A DNA stretch of 64,000 nucleotides. It comes from Zasmidium citrigriseum (taxonomy: Eukaryota; Ascomycota; Dothideomycetes; Mycosphaerellales; Mycosphaerellaceae). Location of the stretch: the NCBI GenBank assembly GCA_002786025.1, contig NHNW01000012.1, positions 62,001 to 126,000 of the forward strand. The letters run 5' to 3'. Positions 41,279 to 50,951 of this stretch are shown piece by piece. Position 1 is the first letter of the stretch. Each line of letters starts with the position of its first letter. The position numbers and the translations under genes are program-made. Under the pieces are notes generated by a model. That model saw nothing but the letters and a program-made list of their open reading frames with translations. It searched no databases and was not told the origin of the DNA.

Positions 41279-41642
41279 CTTGGCGGGGCCCTCTTATGCT
41301 TCGTGTTCAGTTGGTATGAGTTGGCGGATGGAGGATGAGGTTGGAAGTGGTTGTTCGTGGATTGGATTGTGCTTCAACTCCAGGCCACCGATAGACGCGA
41401 AGCTCAAGGTCGGAGGTCGGATGGCGCACGAGCCATGCCGTCGAGCCTCACGCGACAAGCCCGACGTCAACTGTCAAGGCAGCGGCGATCAATCAACTGC
41501 TCCTCACTTCACAACAACCGAACACCTCGACAACAGCTATTCGAAGCTCCGCGATCACAAGGCAACTCCATCGCTACGACCCTCAACCTCACTCAATCCA
41601 CTGCGCCCAGCCTCCGCGACTCTCCGCAGCAAGCGCACGGCC
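41279..41642. other. Divergent intergenic region PRE5/VPS55
   Basis: About 365 bases holding both promoters. I see no clear proteasome-associated control element and no coding signal. Confidence 0.4.
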
Positions 41643-42274
41643 ATGGCGGGCCTCAAGACCATCATCGTCCTCTCCTTCGTACGCCCACTCCCAGACCTCC
41701 ATACACCTCCATAGCCTAACAGTCCTTTAGATCCTAGCAATCGGCTTCCTCCTCGTGATCCTCTCCTCGGCCCTCTTCAAGAACTACCTCACCCTCCTCG
41801 TCGTCGCAACCTACGTAATCGCTCCCGTGCCCAACTGGCTGTGCGGCAAGGCCCAAGCGCAAGATGATTTCATGGATAGTGGGAGCAGCAGTATTGTGGA
41901 ATTGGGAAGGTTCTTGACCGGGTTCTTGGTGGTTATGGGAATTGGTACGTTGTGGGATACCATTTCATTCCTTCGCTCGAGATCGATGCTGGATCTGGCT
42001 GTCCGCATGCTTTGCTCTTCATGCTATCCGTGATACTGCTGGCTGTGCTTGCCCTTCTCCTTACTTGCAGATCCCCCTCGTGTTCTTGTCACGTTGTATT
42101 CTTGCGTGCATCAAGCAATCGCTAACATTCTCCTATCCAGCACTCCCAGTCGTCCTGGCCCACTGCGATCAAATCACAATCCCAGCCATGGCAATGAGTA
42201 TCGTGGGAGGTCTTCTCATCTACGGCACAATCATCAGCTTCACAATGTTCTTTCGCGAGCAGGAGGAGTTCTGA
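41643..42274 (+). CDS. VPS55: Endosomal sorting protein Vps55, three exons
   Basis: Four-helix membrane protein of late endosomes (family of human endospanin/OB-RGRP) that works with Vps68 in endosome-to-vacuole traffic. Exons 41643-41678, 41731-41944 and 42141-42274 give 127 aa. Helices are MAGLKTIIVLSFILAIGFLL, LVVATYVIAPVPNWLCG (with the conserved PNWLC), IVELGRFLTGFLVVMGIALP and AMAMSIVGGLLIYGTIISF. The splices restore LSFILAIG and MGIALPVVLAHCDQI. The second intron, 196 bases, is the longest in the window. The last 35 bases overlap on the opposite strand with the tail of the next frame. Its functional partner VPS68 is at 52919-53563. Confidence 0.92.
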
Positions 42275-42557
42275 GTAATGAGAGAGATAGCAACACGTAC
42301 CATGCATTTCCCATCTGCGTATCTCCTCCACTCGTGCTCGTGCTCTGGTTCACTTGTGCGCGTAGCTGCTCATTCTCTCTGCGGAGCTGCGCAATGATGG
42401 CGTCCTTCTCCCGCATCTCGCGCTCCATTCTCGCAATGATATCTGCGTAGGCGTTCGCCTCTGCGGTCACGAAGTCGAGCTGCTCACTCGCCGGGTGCTC
42501 TGCCGTCGCCGCCGCCAACACCGCGTTCGCCAGGTTGATACTCACTTGTTCACTCAT
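42240..42557 (-). CDS. Small coiled-coil protein (about 80-105 aa), tail uncertain
   Basis: Unrecognised. From the ATG at 42557 it reads MSEQVSINLANAVLAAATAE, then a strong coiled coil (YADIIARMEREMREKDAIIA, then QLRRENEQLRAQV). As one frame it ends inside the 3' end of VPS55 on the opposite strand. A GTACGT donor at 42299 suggests instead that the last 60 bases are intron; splicing there would end the protein shortly after QMGNA. The short length plus Leu heptads suggests a small scaffold or dimerisation factor. I give no function. Confidence 0.5.
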   Translation of the reverse strand: MSEQVSINLANAVLAAATAEHPASEQLDFVTAEANAYADIIARMEREMREKDAIIAQLRRENEQLRAQVNQSTSTSGGDTQMGNAWYVLLSLSLLRTPPARERTL

Positions 42558-42966
42558 GGTGCTATCTCCGTTCTCGATCGATTGTTTTGAGGTTGCTGAA
42601 GGCTTGTTGCGTTGCTTGGATGGAGATTGGTTCGTGGGGATTGGATCGGGGAGAAAGAAGAAATCTCTTGGGTGAGGAGGATTATATACGGCTATCAAGG
42701 GGCGCTGGGTGAGGTGAGGTGAGGGCTTCAATTGGGGCTTGGAGTGAATGGGATTTCACTTGGTCTCCGCTATCGTGCTGTACTTACGGATAGGGCTTCA
42801 ATACCATGGAGAATGGCAATTCAGGGGAGATGGTTTTCACTTGAGACAGCTCCATTCAATAGAGAGGTGAGTCTCTTCATCCTAGAGATGCTAAAACTAA
42901 CATCTACTCCTTCACAGCCTCAAATTCTCAGTGAAGCTCCAACGGCAGGTATCACACTCGATCTCG
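42558..42966. other. Intergenic region between two minus-strand coiled-coil genes
   Basis: About 410 bases; promoter of the small coiled-coil gene and 3' UTR of the next. Nothing else is recognised. Confidence 0.35.
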
Positions 42967-44127
42967 TCAATCAGCGGAATTACGACGAGCCCTCGCAACC
43001 TTGATAGCCTCCCGCGCATCGTTCTCGCTATCAACCTCCAGCATATCGCGAATTGCTCTGGCACCTGCATTCTGGGCTACCTTCTTGCCCTCATCAACCT
43101 TCCATGTGTTCTTTCTCTCGCTGCGCAGAGAGCGTCTGGCCAGTGGCTGTTGAGGGCTGGTGTTTGACGACTCCTCATCATCACGCTTGCGCTTCTGACT
43201 ACCGCGAGTGAGATCCACGACCTCGCGAGGAGGTCGGAGGACTTGTCCAGCAGCCACAGGCTTGTTTGACGAAGCCTGCTGTCTAGTCTTGTCGACAGAC
43301 AGTTTTGCCTGAAGCACATGCTTGGCCAGACCGGTCATGATGGCCTTCAGACGCTTCACCTCCTGGCCATGTTCATTGACTGTCTGCCGGATCTCGGAGT
43401 TGGTGTCCTCATAGAACATCACCTTGCCAGTCATTGTACGGCGGGCGACATCCATCTCCTCGAGCTTGCTCTCCATCTTCGTCACCCGGCTGTCGATGCC
43501 TTGCACCAAATCCTTCATCTCCTCCACGGGGCTTTGGATGGCTTCGAGCTGATCAGGAGCTAGCGTCTCGGGGGATGGCGCCATGCGGTTCGAACCCTTC
43601 CTCTCTTGTTCTTCATGGACTGACTTCTGATCGATTTCCCCGGTACTCGAAGTACCGTTTGCGTTGAACGGCGTTACGGTGTCTTTGCCGTCGCGAAGGT
43701 TCTCGTGGCAGGCACGCTTGTACTGGTCCATGAAGAGCTTCCCCATCTCATCATCATCATCCTCGTCGTCCTCATCTTTTTCCGTCCCAACAGTGCTATC
43801 CTCACGTTCCCGCTGCTTCACGTCCCTGTCACCATTCGCATCCTGCTGAAGAAAGCTCGGAATTCGACCGCCATGATGATCCTTCATCGCCTGAATGAGC
43901 TCCTCTCTGGTGCCATCCGCAGCGACCACATCGAGCACCGCCTGAGGGACATCCGCGTTGAGCGTCTTGTCTGAAGTCTGTGCTTTGGCGAGTTCAGCTT
44001 CGAGTTCAAGGATGCGGTGCTGGGCCGCCTTGTACATTTCGTAGTGCGTCTTGTCGACCATGCTGTCTGTGGGCGACGGCTCCCGTGACTGGCCACCCTG
44101 CATCGCCGACGATCGGATGCGTCGCAT
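42967..44127 (-). CDS. Hypothetical coiled-coil nuclear-type protein, 386 aa
   Basis: Not recognised. The first in-frame ATG is at 44127 (MRRIRSSAMQGGQSREPSP); the open frame runs further upstream but without ATG. Features seen: a helical segment (YKAAQHRILELEAELAKAQ), a very acidic tract (EKDEDDEDDDDEMGKLFMDQ), a coiled coil (SRVTKMESKLEEMDVARRTM) followed by EIRQTVNEHGQEVKRLKAIM, and a basic patch (RGSQKRKRDDEE) that could be a nuclear localisation signal. The C-terminal helix is AREAIKVARARRNS. An acidic tract plus coiled coil plus basic cluster fits a chromatin-associated or scaffold protein, but this is only composition. Confidence 0.65.
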   Translation of the reverse strand: MRRIRSSAMQGGQSREPSPTDSMVDKTHYEMYKAAQHRILELEAELAKAQTSDKTLNADVPQAVLDVVAADGTREELIQAMKDHHGGRIPSFLQQDANGDRDVKQREREDSTVGTEKDEDDEDDDDEMGKLFMDQYKRACHENLRDGKDTVTPFNANGTSSTGEIDQKSVHEEQERKGSNRMAPSPETLAPDQLEAIQSPVEEMKDLVQGIDSRVTKMESKLEEMDVARRTMTGKVMFYEDTNSEIRQTVNEHGQEVKRLKAIMTGLAKHVLQAKLSVDKTRQQASSNKPVAAGQVLRPPREVVDLTRGSQKRKRDDEESSNTSPQQPLARRSLRSERKNTWKVDEGKKVAQNAGARAIRDMLEVDSENDAREAIKVARARRNSAD

Positions 44128-44403
44128 GGATGATCGAGATGGTGAAAGTGAGCGGTTTGAGGTGTCGTTTGTTTTGGCTTCGCCAAGCTTCGTCACATGC
44201 GCTAGTGCGCGCTCGCGTCATGTTTCACTCGCTCCTTCCTCACATGCCGGTTATGTAGATCTTCATTCTAACCATTAATCTCTTCTTATAGATGCTCACT
44301 TTATCATACTTCATAGCAATGCTAACTTTTCGTCATCTCATGCCCAACAAGCCATGCTATCCAACTAAAACACCACCCGCCTCAACCTTTCCCCCTTCCC
44401 CTT
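44128..44403. other. Intergenic region between coiled-coil genes
   Basis: About 276 bases with an AT-rich part (44260-44340). Nothing else is recognised. Confidence 0.3.
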
Positions 44404-46158
44404 TCACTCCACATTAATCCACCGTGTCACCTCACAACCCTTCTTAATCGGAAACAACCGATCATCCTCATGCAAAGGCAGCAAAAGAAAATCCTCCCCA
44501 TCCCACACAAAACACGGCCTCTCCTCCTCCACACACTGCCTGCAAGTAAAGAGACCCTCACACCCGGGCCTCCACCTCGACCTTCCGCTCTCCCTCCCCT
44601 CAATCTTAAGCTTCGACGAGACACATGATTTGCACGCCTTCCCTCTCATCTTGTCCTGAAAGTCATACGTCCAGCACTCGCCTTTGGCTTCCTCCCAGAT
44701 TTCGTGGAGCTTTTCGATGGGTTCCCAGAGCGCTGCGACCGCGTCAGCGAGATCCTTTTGTGAATGGAGAAAATGGAGTCTTCCCTCTTCGTCGCTGTGG
44801 GTAATGACGGCTTTGAAAATGAACTTATCCTCGATGTCGCTCTTGCGCGCGGAAGAAGTGTTGCTGCCGGCTGGGGAGGGGAGGTTGTTGTTGGTGCGCT
44901 GGCGTTTGGACGCGGGAGGTGGAGTAGGTGAGGTAAGGTCGATGGAGTTGTACGTGCTTGATCCTTTGTTGTGGGAACGGGTTCTTGATCCTGGGTTCTT
45001 CATCGCGAGGCTGGCTCTGGATTGGGGATCATTGATCTCGAGCCCCTTGAGTTCGTCTTTGATCTGGTCTTGTTCGCTCTGGCGTCTTCGCTTTCCGGGC
45101 TTCGATGCTGGTTGCACTGTCGAGCTCAGGTCGACCGCGTTGGCCCTCGGGCGTCTGTTGAGACTGATCTCACTCGCAGCAGACTCATGTCTCAAAGTGT
45201 GAGATGGAGTTGGAAGCTGGTGATCCTGTGGCTCTAATCCGGGGCGAATGGCGACTTTAATCTCATCTGCAATGGATCCTCCCCTGAGTGATGCCTCCGG
45301 TGTTGGCATCCGTGGACTCTGCTGCATTGAATCCTCTCTGACTTTGGGAACGGCGGGTATGACTGATGGTCCGCTTGTAGAGCTGGAGATCGACGGAGCT
45401 CTTGGAGGAAATGCAGTCGAAGCAAATGGGTTTGGTGCTCTAGGAGACTCCTGATCTGGGATGGGATATGCTGCCGGGCCTTGAGGCATGAAGTTGGCCC
45501 AGGAGGCTGGTCTTGGTGGGTCGAATAGTTGTTCCGACGGCTGTGACATGCTACCTGGCGAAGGTAGGACGCCAGGACCACGTGCCAACTGCTCAGCAGG
45601 CTCTTGCTTCATCCACGATGTGCTGGGCTCTTCGTCGTCCTCGTCATCGTTCGCTCCATATGCTGTGACAGGCTTCTTCCCCTTTGAAGCAGGTGGAAAT
45701 GTCGGGTCTTTGGAGCCATGCTTCCTCTCAGCTTCGAACTGCTTCTCGAGTGCTTTGTACCGTTTCTTCAGATTCTCCAACTCTACCTTGATCGCATTGC
45801 CGCCCTGGCCTTTCAACATCGCGTTCTCCCGCTGTAGGGCCAGGATCTGCTTTTGCTGCTGCGCATTGTGTTGCTGCGTCTGAGCGTGCAGCCTGTTGTA
45901 TCTGGAGACGGTATCTTTCAGCTTGTTCTCTGCCGACATGGCTCTGGTATTGGCGTGGTTGAGCTGAGTCTGTACAGCGAGGTTGACGTTCGGGACGCCA
46001 TTGGTATTGGCGCTCGCTACCATGCGCTGAATCTGCGCGTTTGCAGTGGCTAGTTGGTCGTCCTTCTGCGCGACAAGAGCTTCCAGCTGGACCAGCCGTT
46101 GATTAGCATGGCCGAGATGTGTTTGAAGCTTCTCTTGGAAGCGCTGTGAATGTGCCAT
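44404..46158 (-). CDS. Coiled-coil protein with C-terminal cysteine cluster, 584 aa
   Basis: Unnamed ascomycete-type protein. Residues 1-150 form a long coiled coil (LGHANQRLVQLEALVAQKDD, ENKLKDTVSRYNRLHAQTQQ, ELENLKKRYKALEKQFEAER). The middle (about 160-450) is Ser/Pro-rich and disordered. The C-terminal domain (about 470-584) starts with a helix, LADAVAALWEPIEKLHEIWE, and carries a cysteine cluster: KACKSCV, then RPGCEGLFTCRQCVEE, then RPCFVWDGE, which looks like a zinc-binding fold. It is not a Zn2Cys6 DNA-binding domain, because the spacing differs and it lies at the C-terminus. Similar C-terminal cysteine domains exist in uncharacterised Dothideomycete proteins. The function is unknown; I give none. 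Confidence 0.7.
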   Translation of the reverse strand: MAHSQRFQEKLQTHLGHANQRLVQLEALVAQKDDQLATANAQIQRMVASANTNGVPNVNLAVQTQLNHANTRAMSAENKLKDTVSRYNRLHAQTQQHNAQQQKQILALQRENAMLKGQGGNAIKVELENLKKRYKALEKQFEAERKHGSKDPTFPPASKGKKPVTAYGANDDEDDEEPSTSWMKQEPAEQLARGPGVLPSPGSMSQPSEQLFDPPRPASWANFMPQGPAAYPIPDQESPRAPNPFASTAFPPRAPSISSSTSGPSVIPAVPKVREDSMQQSPRMPTPEASLRGGSIADEIKVAIRPGLEPQDHQLPTPSHTLRHESAASEISLNRRPRANAVDLSSTVQPASKPGKRRRQSEQDQIKDELKGLEINDPQSRASLAMKNPGSRTRSHNKGSSTYNSIDLTSPTPPPASKRQRTNNNLPSPAGSNTSSARKSDIEDKFIFKAVITHSDEEGRLHFLHSQKDLADAVAALWEPIEKLHEIWEEAKGECWTYDFQDKMRGKACKSCVSSKLKIEGRESGRSRWRPGCEGLFTCRQCVEEERPCFVWDGEDFLLLPLHEDDRLFPIKKGCEVTRWINVE

Positions 46159-46976
46159 CGTGAGGCACGGTGCCGATTGTCTCAGCCTTCGAAAAGGTGG
46201 ATGGTTTGTTGATGTGGTGGGTGTCGAATGTTATGAAGTTGTAGCACAAAGCGACAATGCAGTCAAGAGGCTGTTGATTGAAGAGTTCTGGAAGGTCGAC
46301 GAACGAGCTTCGAAGTGAGACCTGAAAGCTGTTGTCTTGTGTCAAAGACTGGTCGCAGTGTCCAGTTCACTTTCGAAGGTTCGTGACCCCGTGAGTCAAT
46401 GTATGTCGCAAACGTCGTTGATAGTGTGGTTGGAATAGGTGGGTAGGTGCCAGCGCGATTGAGCGAGAGTGCGAGCGAGGTCATTAGTGCTGCCACGCAC
46501 GGACACTAGCATGTGATCAGCCAGCGAAGCAGATTTGCAAAGTGAGCCAACGAACCAGCTTTCCTCACTTGGTAAGACGAGAAATCGATTCCCGGGCTCA
46601 TGTTGCTCTGAAGTTGTTGCTGTGCAAGTGAGTGCTGAAACACGAACCGAGAAGGAAGTCACATCTCACCCCAGCCTCTCAATGCTCTTACCTCACTCCC
46701 TGCCGCTTTCAAGTGACTGTCTCACATGTCATGTGATTGCTGAACGATCGCACATATAGAATAAAAGACAGATGACAGCTAGTTCACTCCAGGTGAGGAC
46801 TCAGGCGCATTCGAGTAAGTGGCATGCTTCGGGCATGCAGCAGCCGCCAGTCGTAGCAATCATTACGTCGAAGGTATCTATCTTCAGTAAACACATTTCG
46901 TGCACCAGCAACGAAGCCATATCATACACGCACCTCAAAGCCAGGCGTTAAACCCATAAGAATCCTTTACAGCATG
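46159..46976. other. Intergenic region upstream of coiled-coil gene, downstream of SCC4
   Basis: About 820 bases. It holds a short stretch (46545-46602) with matching ends GAGCC/GGGCTC that recalls a tRNA acceptor stem but does not fold as one. No coding signal is recognised. Confidence 0.35.
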
Positions 46977-49900
46977 CTACTCCTGTCCAATCCCATCTCT
47001 GAGCAAAGCGGCCTTCAAGGACTCGGGCAAAGCGCGCATAGCCTGCTGTGCCTCCTTATGTACGGGTGCCGCTTCCTCTTTCCTTCCCGCCCTCACCAGC
47101 GTGTTGCCGTACATTTCATCAGCGACGGCTGTCCACAGCTTGTCTTGAGATTTCGTCGCTAGTGACCTGGCCGCCTTCCCCGACTTTTCTGCTTGATCGC
47201 CGACGATGTTCGTGAAGAATGAGTCAGTCATGAGATTCATGATGACGCACAAGAGCTGGTTGTTAACCGCACCCCTGGCAGCCTGAACAGCGGAATTCAA
47301 GTACTGCTTCGTCTTGATGATGACATTGTCGGTCGACCGGTACGAATCTTCGGTCGCTTTGAGGATGAAGAAAGCCGCCTCGACTTGCTTGCTGCCGTAC
47401 TCGTTACCGTTACTGTTGGGATTGGTCAGGCAAGCCTTTTGGATCTCAGTGAGCAGCTCATCCGCGGCGCGGTTTTCGCCACTGTGTCGCATGATCGTGA
47501 TGCTGTTGAGCGCTGCGAGGATTCGAATCGGGTCGACGCTCCCAGCTGCGGTCTTGGGATCCACAATAGGCTCAGTCTTAAGCTCAGGGGAGTGGTAGAG
47601 TTCCAATGCGCCTTGAAGATCGCCCAGTCCGTGCTTGCAAAGAGCTTCCAGATAGCTGATGAGACGATTGATGTGTTCTCCCGTTGGAACCTCCAACCCC
47701 GAAATGTTCCGGCGAATGCTCGCAATTCCTTTCATTGCTGAATCCCAGTCACATCTACCGCAGCACGCAAACGCGGCGTAAAGTCCCAGAGCTATGAGCA
47801 TGAGGTTATTCGTAGTGCACTGTGAAGTGGCTGCTGGTAGAGACTGAGCGACAGGCTGCAGTGGCAATTTTGCAAGCTTGACGCCTTCGGTGAGGAATAC
47901 TTCGGCCTTTTGGTCGTGGCTTGCATTCTTGTGCATAGTCGAGAGTCCAGCTAGGAGGAAGCCAAGCGTGTGGATTTGAGGTTTCGTAAGCCACCTGAAG
48001 GTGAAAACACATTCCCCCGAGGCGAGTCGCTTCAACATGCCGCCGGTGTCGGTCTCGATGTTTGAGGAAGAGTCAGGTAGAGGTCCAAATGACACTTGCC
48101 ACGCGCCATCCTTGCCCCAAGAGGGATGTCTTGCAGAAGAGTCCAGGTACTTCTGCATGTAATCGCACTTTGCATTGACCTGATCGTTATTGAAACGAAT
48201 CAGACTGCAAGAGAGGTCCACAAAGTTCAGCAGACACTGGAATCGCGGCATGGATGCCATCACCGGGGACAGCTGATGCATTCTGGCAGTGGCCAATGCT
48301 CTCTGAGCTAGATCCACGCTTTCGGGTGTTCGAGATCGTAGGTGGATTAGCGCCTCCAGAAGGCTGGCCATGATCTGGACTGCGATGTGGCCGTGGTCCT
48401 CTGCCATCTCGCTAATGGCTGAAATATTTCTGACGAGCGCAGCAGTCTCAGCTACCGTGACTCCAACCTGCAGTCCAAGGGTCGCTCGTTGAAAGCGGAA
48501 AGCGTACACCCAATGTGTCAGCTGCAGCTTCTCCACTTCGACAATGCACTTTTCGACAGCCTTCATTGCAGCCTTGACCTTGCCCGCTTTGAACCATATT
48601 CGCGCGAGCAGATGATGCATTGAGTACTTGAGATCTTGCAGTCTTGCTCTATCGCATACAGAGATTCCCTTGGATAGAACCTCTTCGGCGTCCATATCGT
48701 TCTCCGTCTCCTCGTGGAGTAGACTGGCAAGTCGAAGTCGAATCCGTGCCTCCAGTCGTGGATCCGAAATGTGGTAGTTGCGCAGCACCGAATCCAGACA
48801 GCCCATGCCACTAGCCAGCAAGCTATGATACTTGTCCAAGTCGTCTTCAGACACTTCAGCTCTCGAGAGTCCCACGCTCATGCTGTATGCCGCACTGATA
48901 TACTCGTCAGATAGACCCAACAGAGCTGCTTGGTAGTTGAGGTTGGTTGGCGTAGGTGTCGCGGGCAGTTGCGAGGTTGTCAGCTCCGTCAGGGGTGAAG
49001 ATGTTGGTAGCTCCTGCTTGACATGTCGAGATATAGCGGCTGGCTGCTGCGGAGCTGAAGAATTGTTGCAAACAGGTACTGCGTGACCCTCATTGGATCT
49101 CCTTCGTTTGGGCGAGCGAGCTATTGGGGAGTCTTTGACAACATTTGCCGAGCGTTGCGTGGGAAGCTGCACATGTGCAATTTTGCGGTGCATGGCGTTG
49201 GGATCGATAGTGCCAGGAGGAGTAGAGTGATGAACTTGCGGAGATGGCTGCTGCGTTTGGAAGTTGGCAGTGTTCGGGACTGAATGTTGCGCCGATGGTG
49301 GCCTTGCGGACTCCAAAGGCGTTCGTTGCTGACTTGGTGGACGTTGTTGCTGATGTGGTGGGCGCTGTTGAGTGTGAGGCGTCTGTCTTTGAGGCTGTAC
49401 TGGTACAGATGATCCACCGCCCGACAGAGGTCTCGGTTGCGAATGCTGCTTTTGCTGCTGCGGTGGCAGTTGCGAATTCCTTACAGCAGCCGCAGTATTG
49501 CGTTGAGTAACATCCCAGTTAGGCGTTGACTGCTGATTGAATCGCTGCGGCTGACCCTGGGAAGGTGGTCTCTGTTGTTGAGAAGGAGGCCTTTGCGATT
49601 GAGACGGCGTTCTTTGAGGCGCTTGGTAGTGCTGCGGCCTTACCTGCGAAGGCGTAGGCACTCGAGGCTGTGGTGGAGGCTGGTAGTGGTGTAACGGATC
49701 CGGAGAAAATCTCTGCGGTATCTGAGCCGTTTGCAATGGCGGTGATAGATACGCTGTTTGTTGGAATTGCGAGGGCGGCGTCTGGTAGAACGAGTTCGGC
49801 TGGCCTTGGTCGAAGAACTGTGGCGTTGAGTACTGTGTTTGCGAATGGCCCCCGCGATACATCGACTGATCGAAATTCTGGTATTGCGGAAGGTGCTGGG

Positions 49901-50033
49901 GAGCGGCCTGCATCGGTGCCTGATTCGCGCCGTTTCCTTGATACATCTGCGCCTGCCCGGTCGGGAAGCCGCGACCTCCATGACTGCCGTACTGGCCAGG
50001 TGGGATGTACCCGTTCGGCCCCTGGTACGGCAT
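46977..50033 (-). CDS. scc4: Cohesin loading factor subunit Scc4/Mau2
   Basis: Partner of Scc2/Mis4 in loading cohesin onto chromosomes. Single exon of 1,018 aa. Residues 1-330 are Gln/Pro-rich low complexity (QQQRPPSQGQPQ-type), common in fungal orthologues. The superhelical TPR-like part follows: LGLSDEYISAAYSMSVGLSR (near 375), LDKYHSLLASGMGCLDSVLR, ARIRLRLASLLHEETENDMD, MHHLLARIWFKAGKVKAAMK and WVYAFRFQRATLGLQVG. These segments are the Scc4/Mau2 signature. The C-terminus has SLATKSQDKLWTAVADEMYG and ends LKAALLRDGIG. It is divergent from LOC1; an ACGCGT box lies 127 bases upstream of the start. Confidence 0.87.
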   Translation of the reverse strand: MPYQGPNGYIPPGQYGSHGGRGFPTGQAQMYQGNGANQAPMQAAPQHLPQYQNFDQSMYRGGHSQTQYSTPQFFDQGQPNSFYQTPPSQFQQTAYLSPPLQTAQIPQRFSPDPLHHYQPPPQPRVPTPSQVRPQHYQAPQRTPSQSQRPPSQQQRPPSQGQPQRFNQQSTPNWDVTQRNTAAAVRNSQLPPQQQKQHSQPRPLSGGGSSVPVQPQRQTPHTQQRPPHQQQRPPSQQRTPLESARPPSAQHSVPNTANFQTQQPSPQVHHSTPPGTIDPNAMHRKIAHVQLPTQRSANVVKDSPIARSPKRRRSNEGHAVPVCNNSSAPQQPAAISRHVKQELPTSSPLTELTTSQLPATPTPTNLNYQAALLGLSDEYISAAYSMSVGLSRAEVSEDDLDKYHSLLASGMGCLDSVLRNYHISDPRLEARIRLRLASLLHEETENDMDAEEVLSKGISVCDRARLQDLKYSMHHLLARIWFKAGKVKAAMKAVEKCIVEVEKLQLTHWVYAFRFQRATLGLQVGVTVAETAALVRNISAISEMAEDHGHIAVQIMASLLEALIHLRSRTPESVDLAQRALATARMHQLSPVMASMPRFQCLLNFVDLSCSLIRFNNDQVNAKCDYMQKYLDSSARHPSWGKDGAWQVSFGPLPDSSSNIETDTGGMLKRLASGECVFTFRWLTKPQIHTLGFLLAGLSTMHKNASHDQKAEVFLTEGVKLAKLPLQPVAQSLPAATSQCTTNNLMLIALGLYAAFACCGRCDWDSAMKGIASIRRNISGLEVPTGEHINRLISYLEALCKHGLGDLQGALELYHSPELKTEPIVDPKTAAGSVDPIRILAALNSITIMRHSGENRAADELLTEIQKACLTNPNSNGNEYGSKQVEAAFFILKATEDSYRSTDNVIIKTKQYLNSAVQAARGAVNNQLLCVIMNLMTDSFFTNIVGDQAEKSGKAARSLATKSQDKLWTAVADEMYGNTLVRAGRKEEAAPVHKEAQQAMRALPESLKAALLRDGIGQE

Positions 50034-50281
50034 GGTGGGCGAGTATTACTGTGAAGATTTCATAAAGCCTTCATTGCGCTGCTTTGTAACATATTCGAGG
50101 CTCCATGGTCGGCCGCTCGCAGTGGGATGTCATCGGGGGAAGGAGTGAGGTCGCGCCTCACGCGTTTGAGGAGTAGCTTCCGCGTGTCATTGGCCCGGAG
50201 CCACGTCCGGTAATTTACTCGCGATTCTCGAACTCCAGATTTCGAACTTTTTGTCTCTCACCTCTGTAACCGACGACAACG
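50034..50281. other. Divergent promoter region SCC4/LOC1
   Basis: About 248 bases between start codons, containing ACGCGT (50160-50165) and a CCAAT box on the minus strand (50189-50193), 89 bases from the LOC1 ATG. Confidence 0.5.
50160..50165. promoter_or_regulatory. MluI cell-cycle box (ACGCGT)
   Basis: Exact ACGCGT palindrome in the SCC4/LOC1 divergent promoter. This is the site of MBF, which drives G1/S genes including cohesion factors in yeasts. Activity here is an inference. Confidence 0.35.
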
Positions 50282-50851
50282 ATGCCACCCAAAGCGAAGG
50301 CTGGCGCAGCCAAGGGCGCAAGTAAGCGCTCTACGAAGCCCTCATCATCTGGTGCATCCTCGAAACCGAAGAAGAAGACAGGCGCAAAACCTGCGCCGGT
50401 GCAGCACAAGCCCAAGCCAACCAATGCGACAGACAAGAAGAAAAAGCCGCCGCATATGAGATATACGGAGAAGGATTTGAAGGTACCGCAACTGAATGGC
50501 ATTAGACCGGCTGGAATCCAGAAGCCGCCAAATGCAAAGAAGGGAAAGACTTTTGTCGATGACAAGGAGAGTCTGAATGCCATCATGGCGATGGTCATGG
50601 CAGAGAAGGAGGGCAACATCGAGAGCAAGATGATGAGAGCGCGACAGATGGAGGAAGTGAGGGAGGCGAAGAGGTTAGAAGCTGAGAAGAGGGCGCAGAG
50701 CAAGAAGGCAGGGCTCGAGGGGAGAAAAGAAGAGCTGAAGAAAGGCAGCAAGAAGCGGAGAAAGTCCGAGAGTGAGGCTGTATCACACGAGCTAAAGCAA
50801 GAAGATGAAGGCAGCAAGAAGACCAAGCGAAAGAGAGTGAGCTTTGGCTGA
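50282..50851 (+). CDS. LOC1: Ribosome-biogenesis/mRNA-localisation factor Loc1
   Basis: Small, very basic nuclear/nucleolar protein that binds RNA and is needed for 60S subunit assembly; in yeast it also aids ASH1 mRNA localisation. Single exon, 189 aa. The first 55 residues are Lys/Ala/Ser-rich. The conserved core follows: RYTEKDLKVPQLNGIRPAGI, then GKTFVDDKESLNAIMAMVMA and EGNIESKMMRARQMEEVREA, the Loc1 signature. A charged helical tail ends KKTKRKRVSFG. The ATG lies directly after a pyrimidine-rich leader. It shares an upstream region with SCC4. Confidence 0.87.
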   Translation: MPPKAKAGAAKGASKRSTKPSSSGASSKPKKKTGAKPAPVQHKPKPTNATDKKKKPPHMRYTEKDLKVPQLNGIRPAGIQKPPNAKKGKTFVDDKESLNAIMAMVMAEKEGNIESKMMRARQMEEVREAKRLEAEKRAQSKKAGLEGRKEELKKGSKKRRKSESEAVSHELKQEDEGSKKTKRKRVSFG

Positions 50852-50951
50852 TTACAGACTGTCTGCGAAGACGGGCCTCGTCTAAGTTTACTATCTCTAC
50901 GGTTCATCGGGAATCCTCTGACAACGCCTCGCTTGGAACGCAATTGGAGAA

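Noticed and set aside
46545..46602. tRNA-like segment with GAGCC/GGGCTC ends and an ATCGATTCC stretch
   Set aside because: Only about 58 bases long, and neither the D nor the T stem pairs; a chance match.
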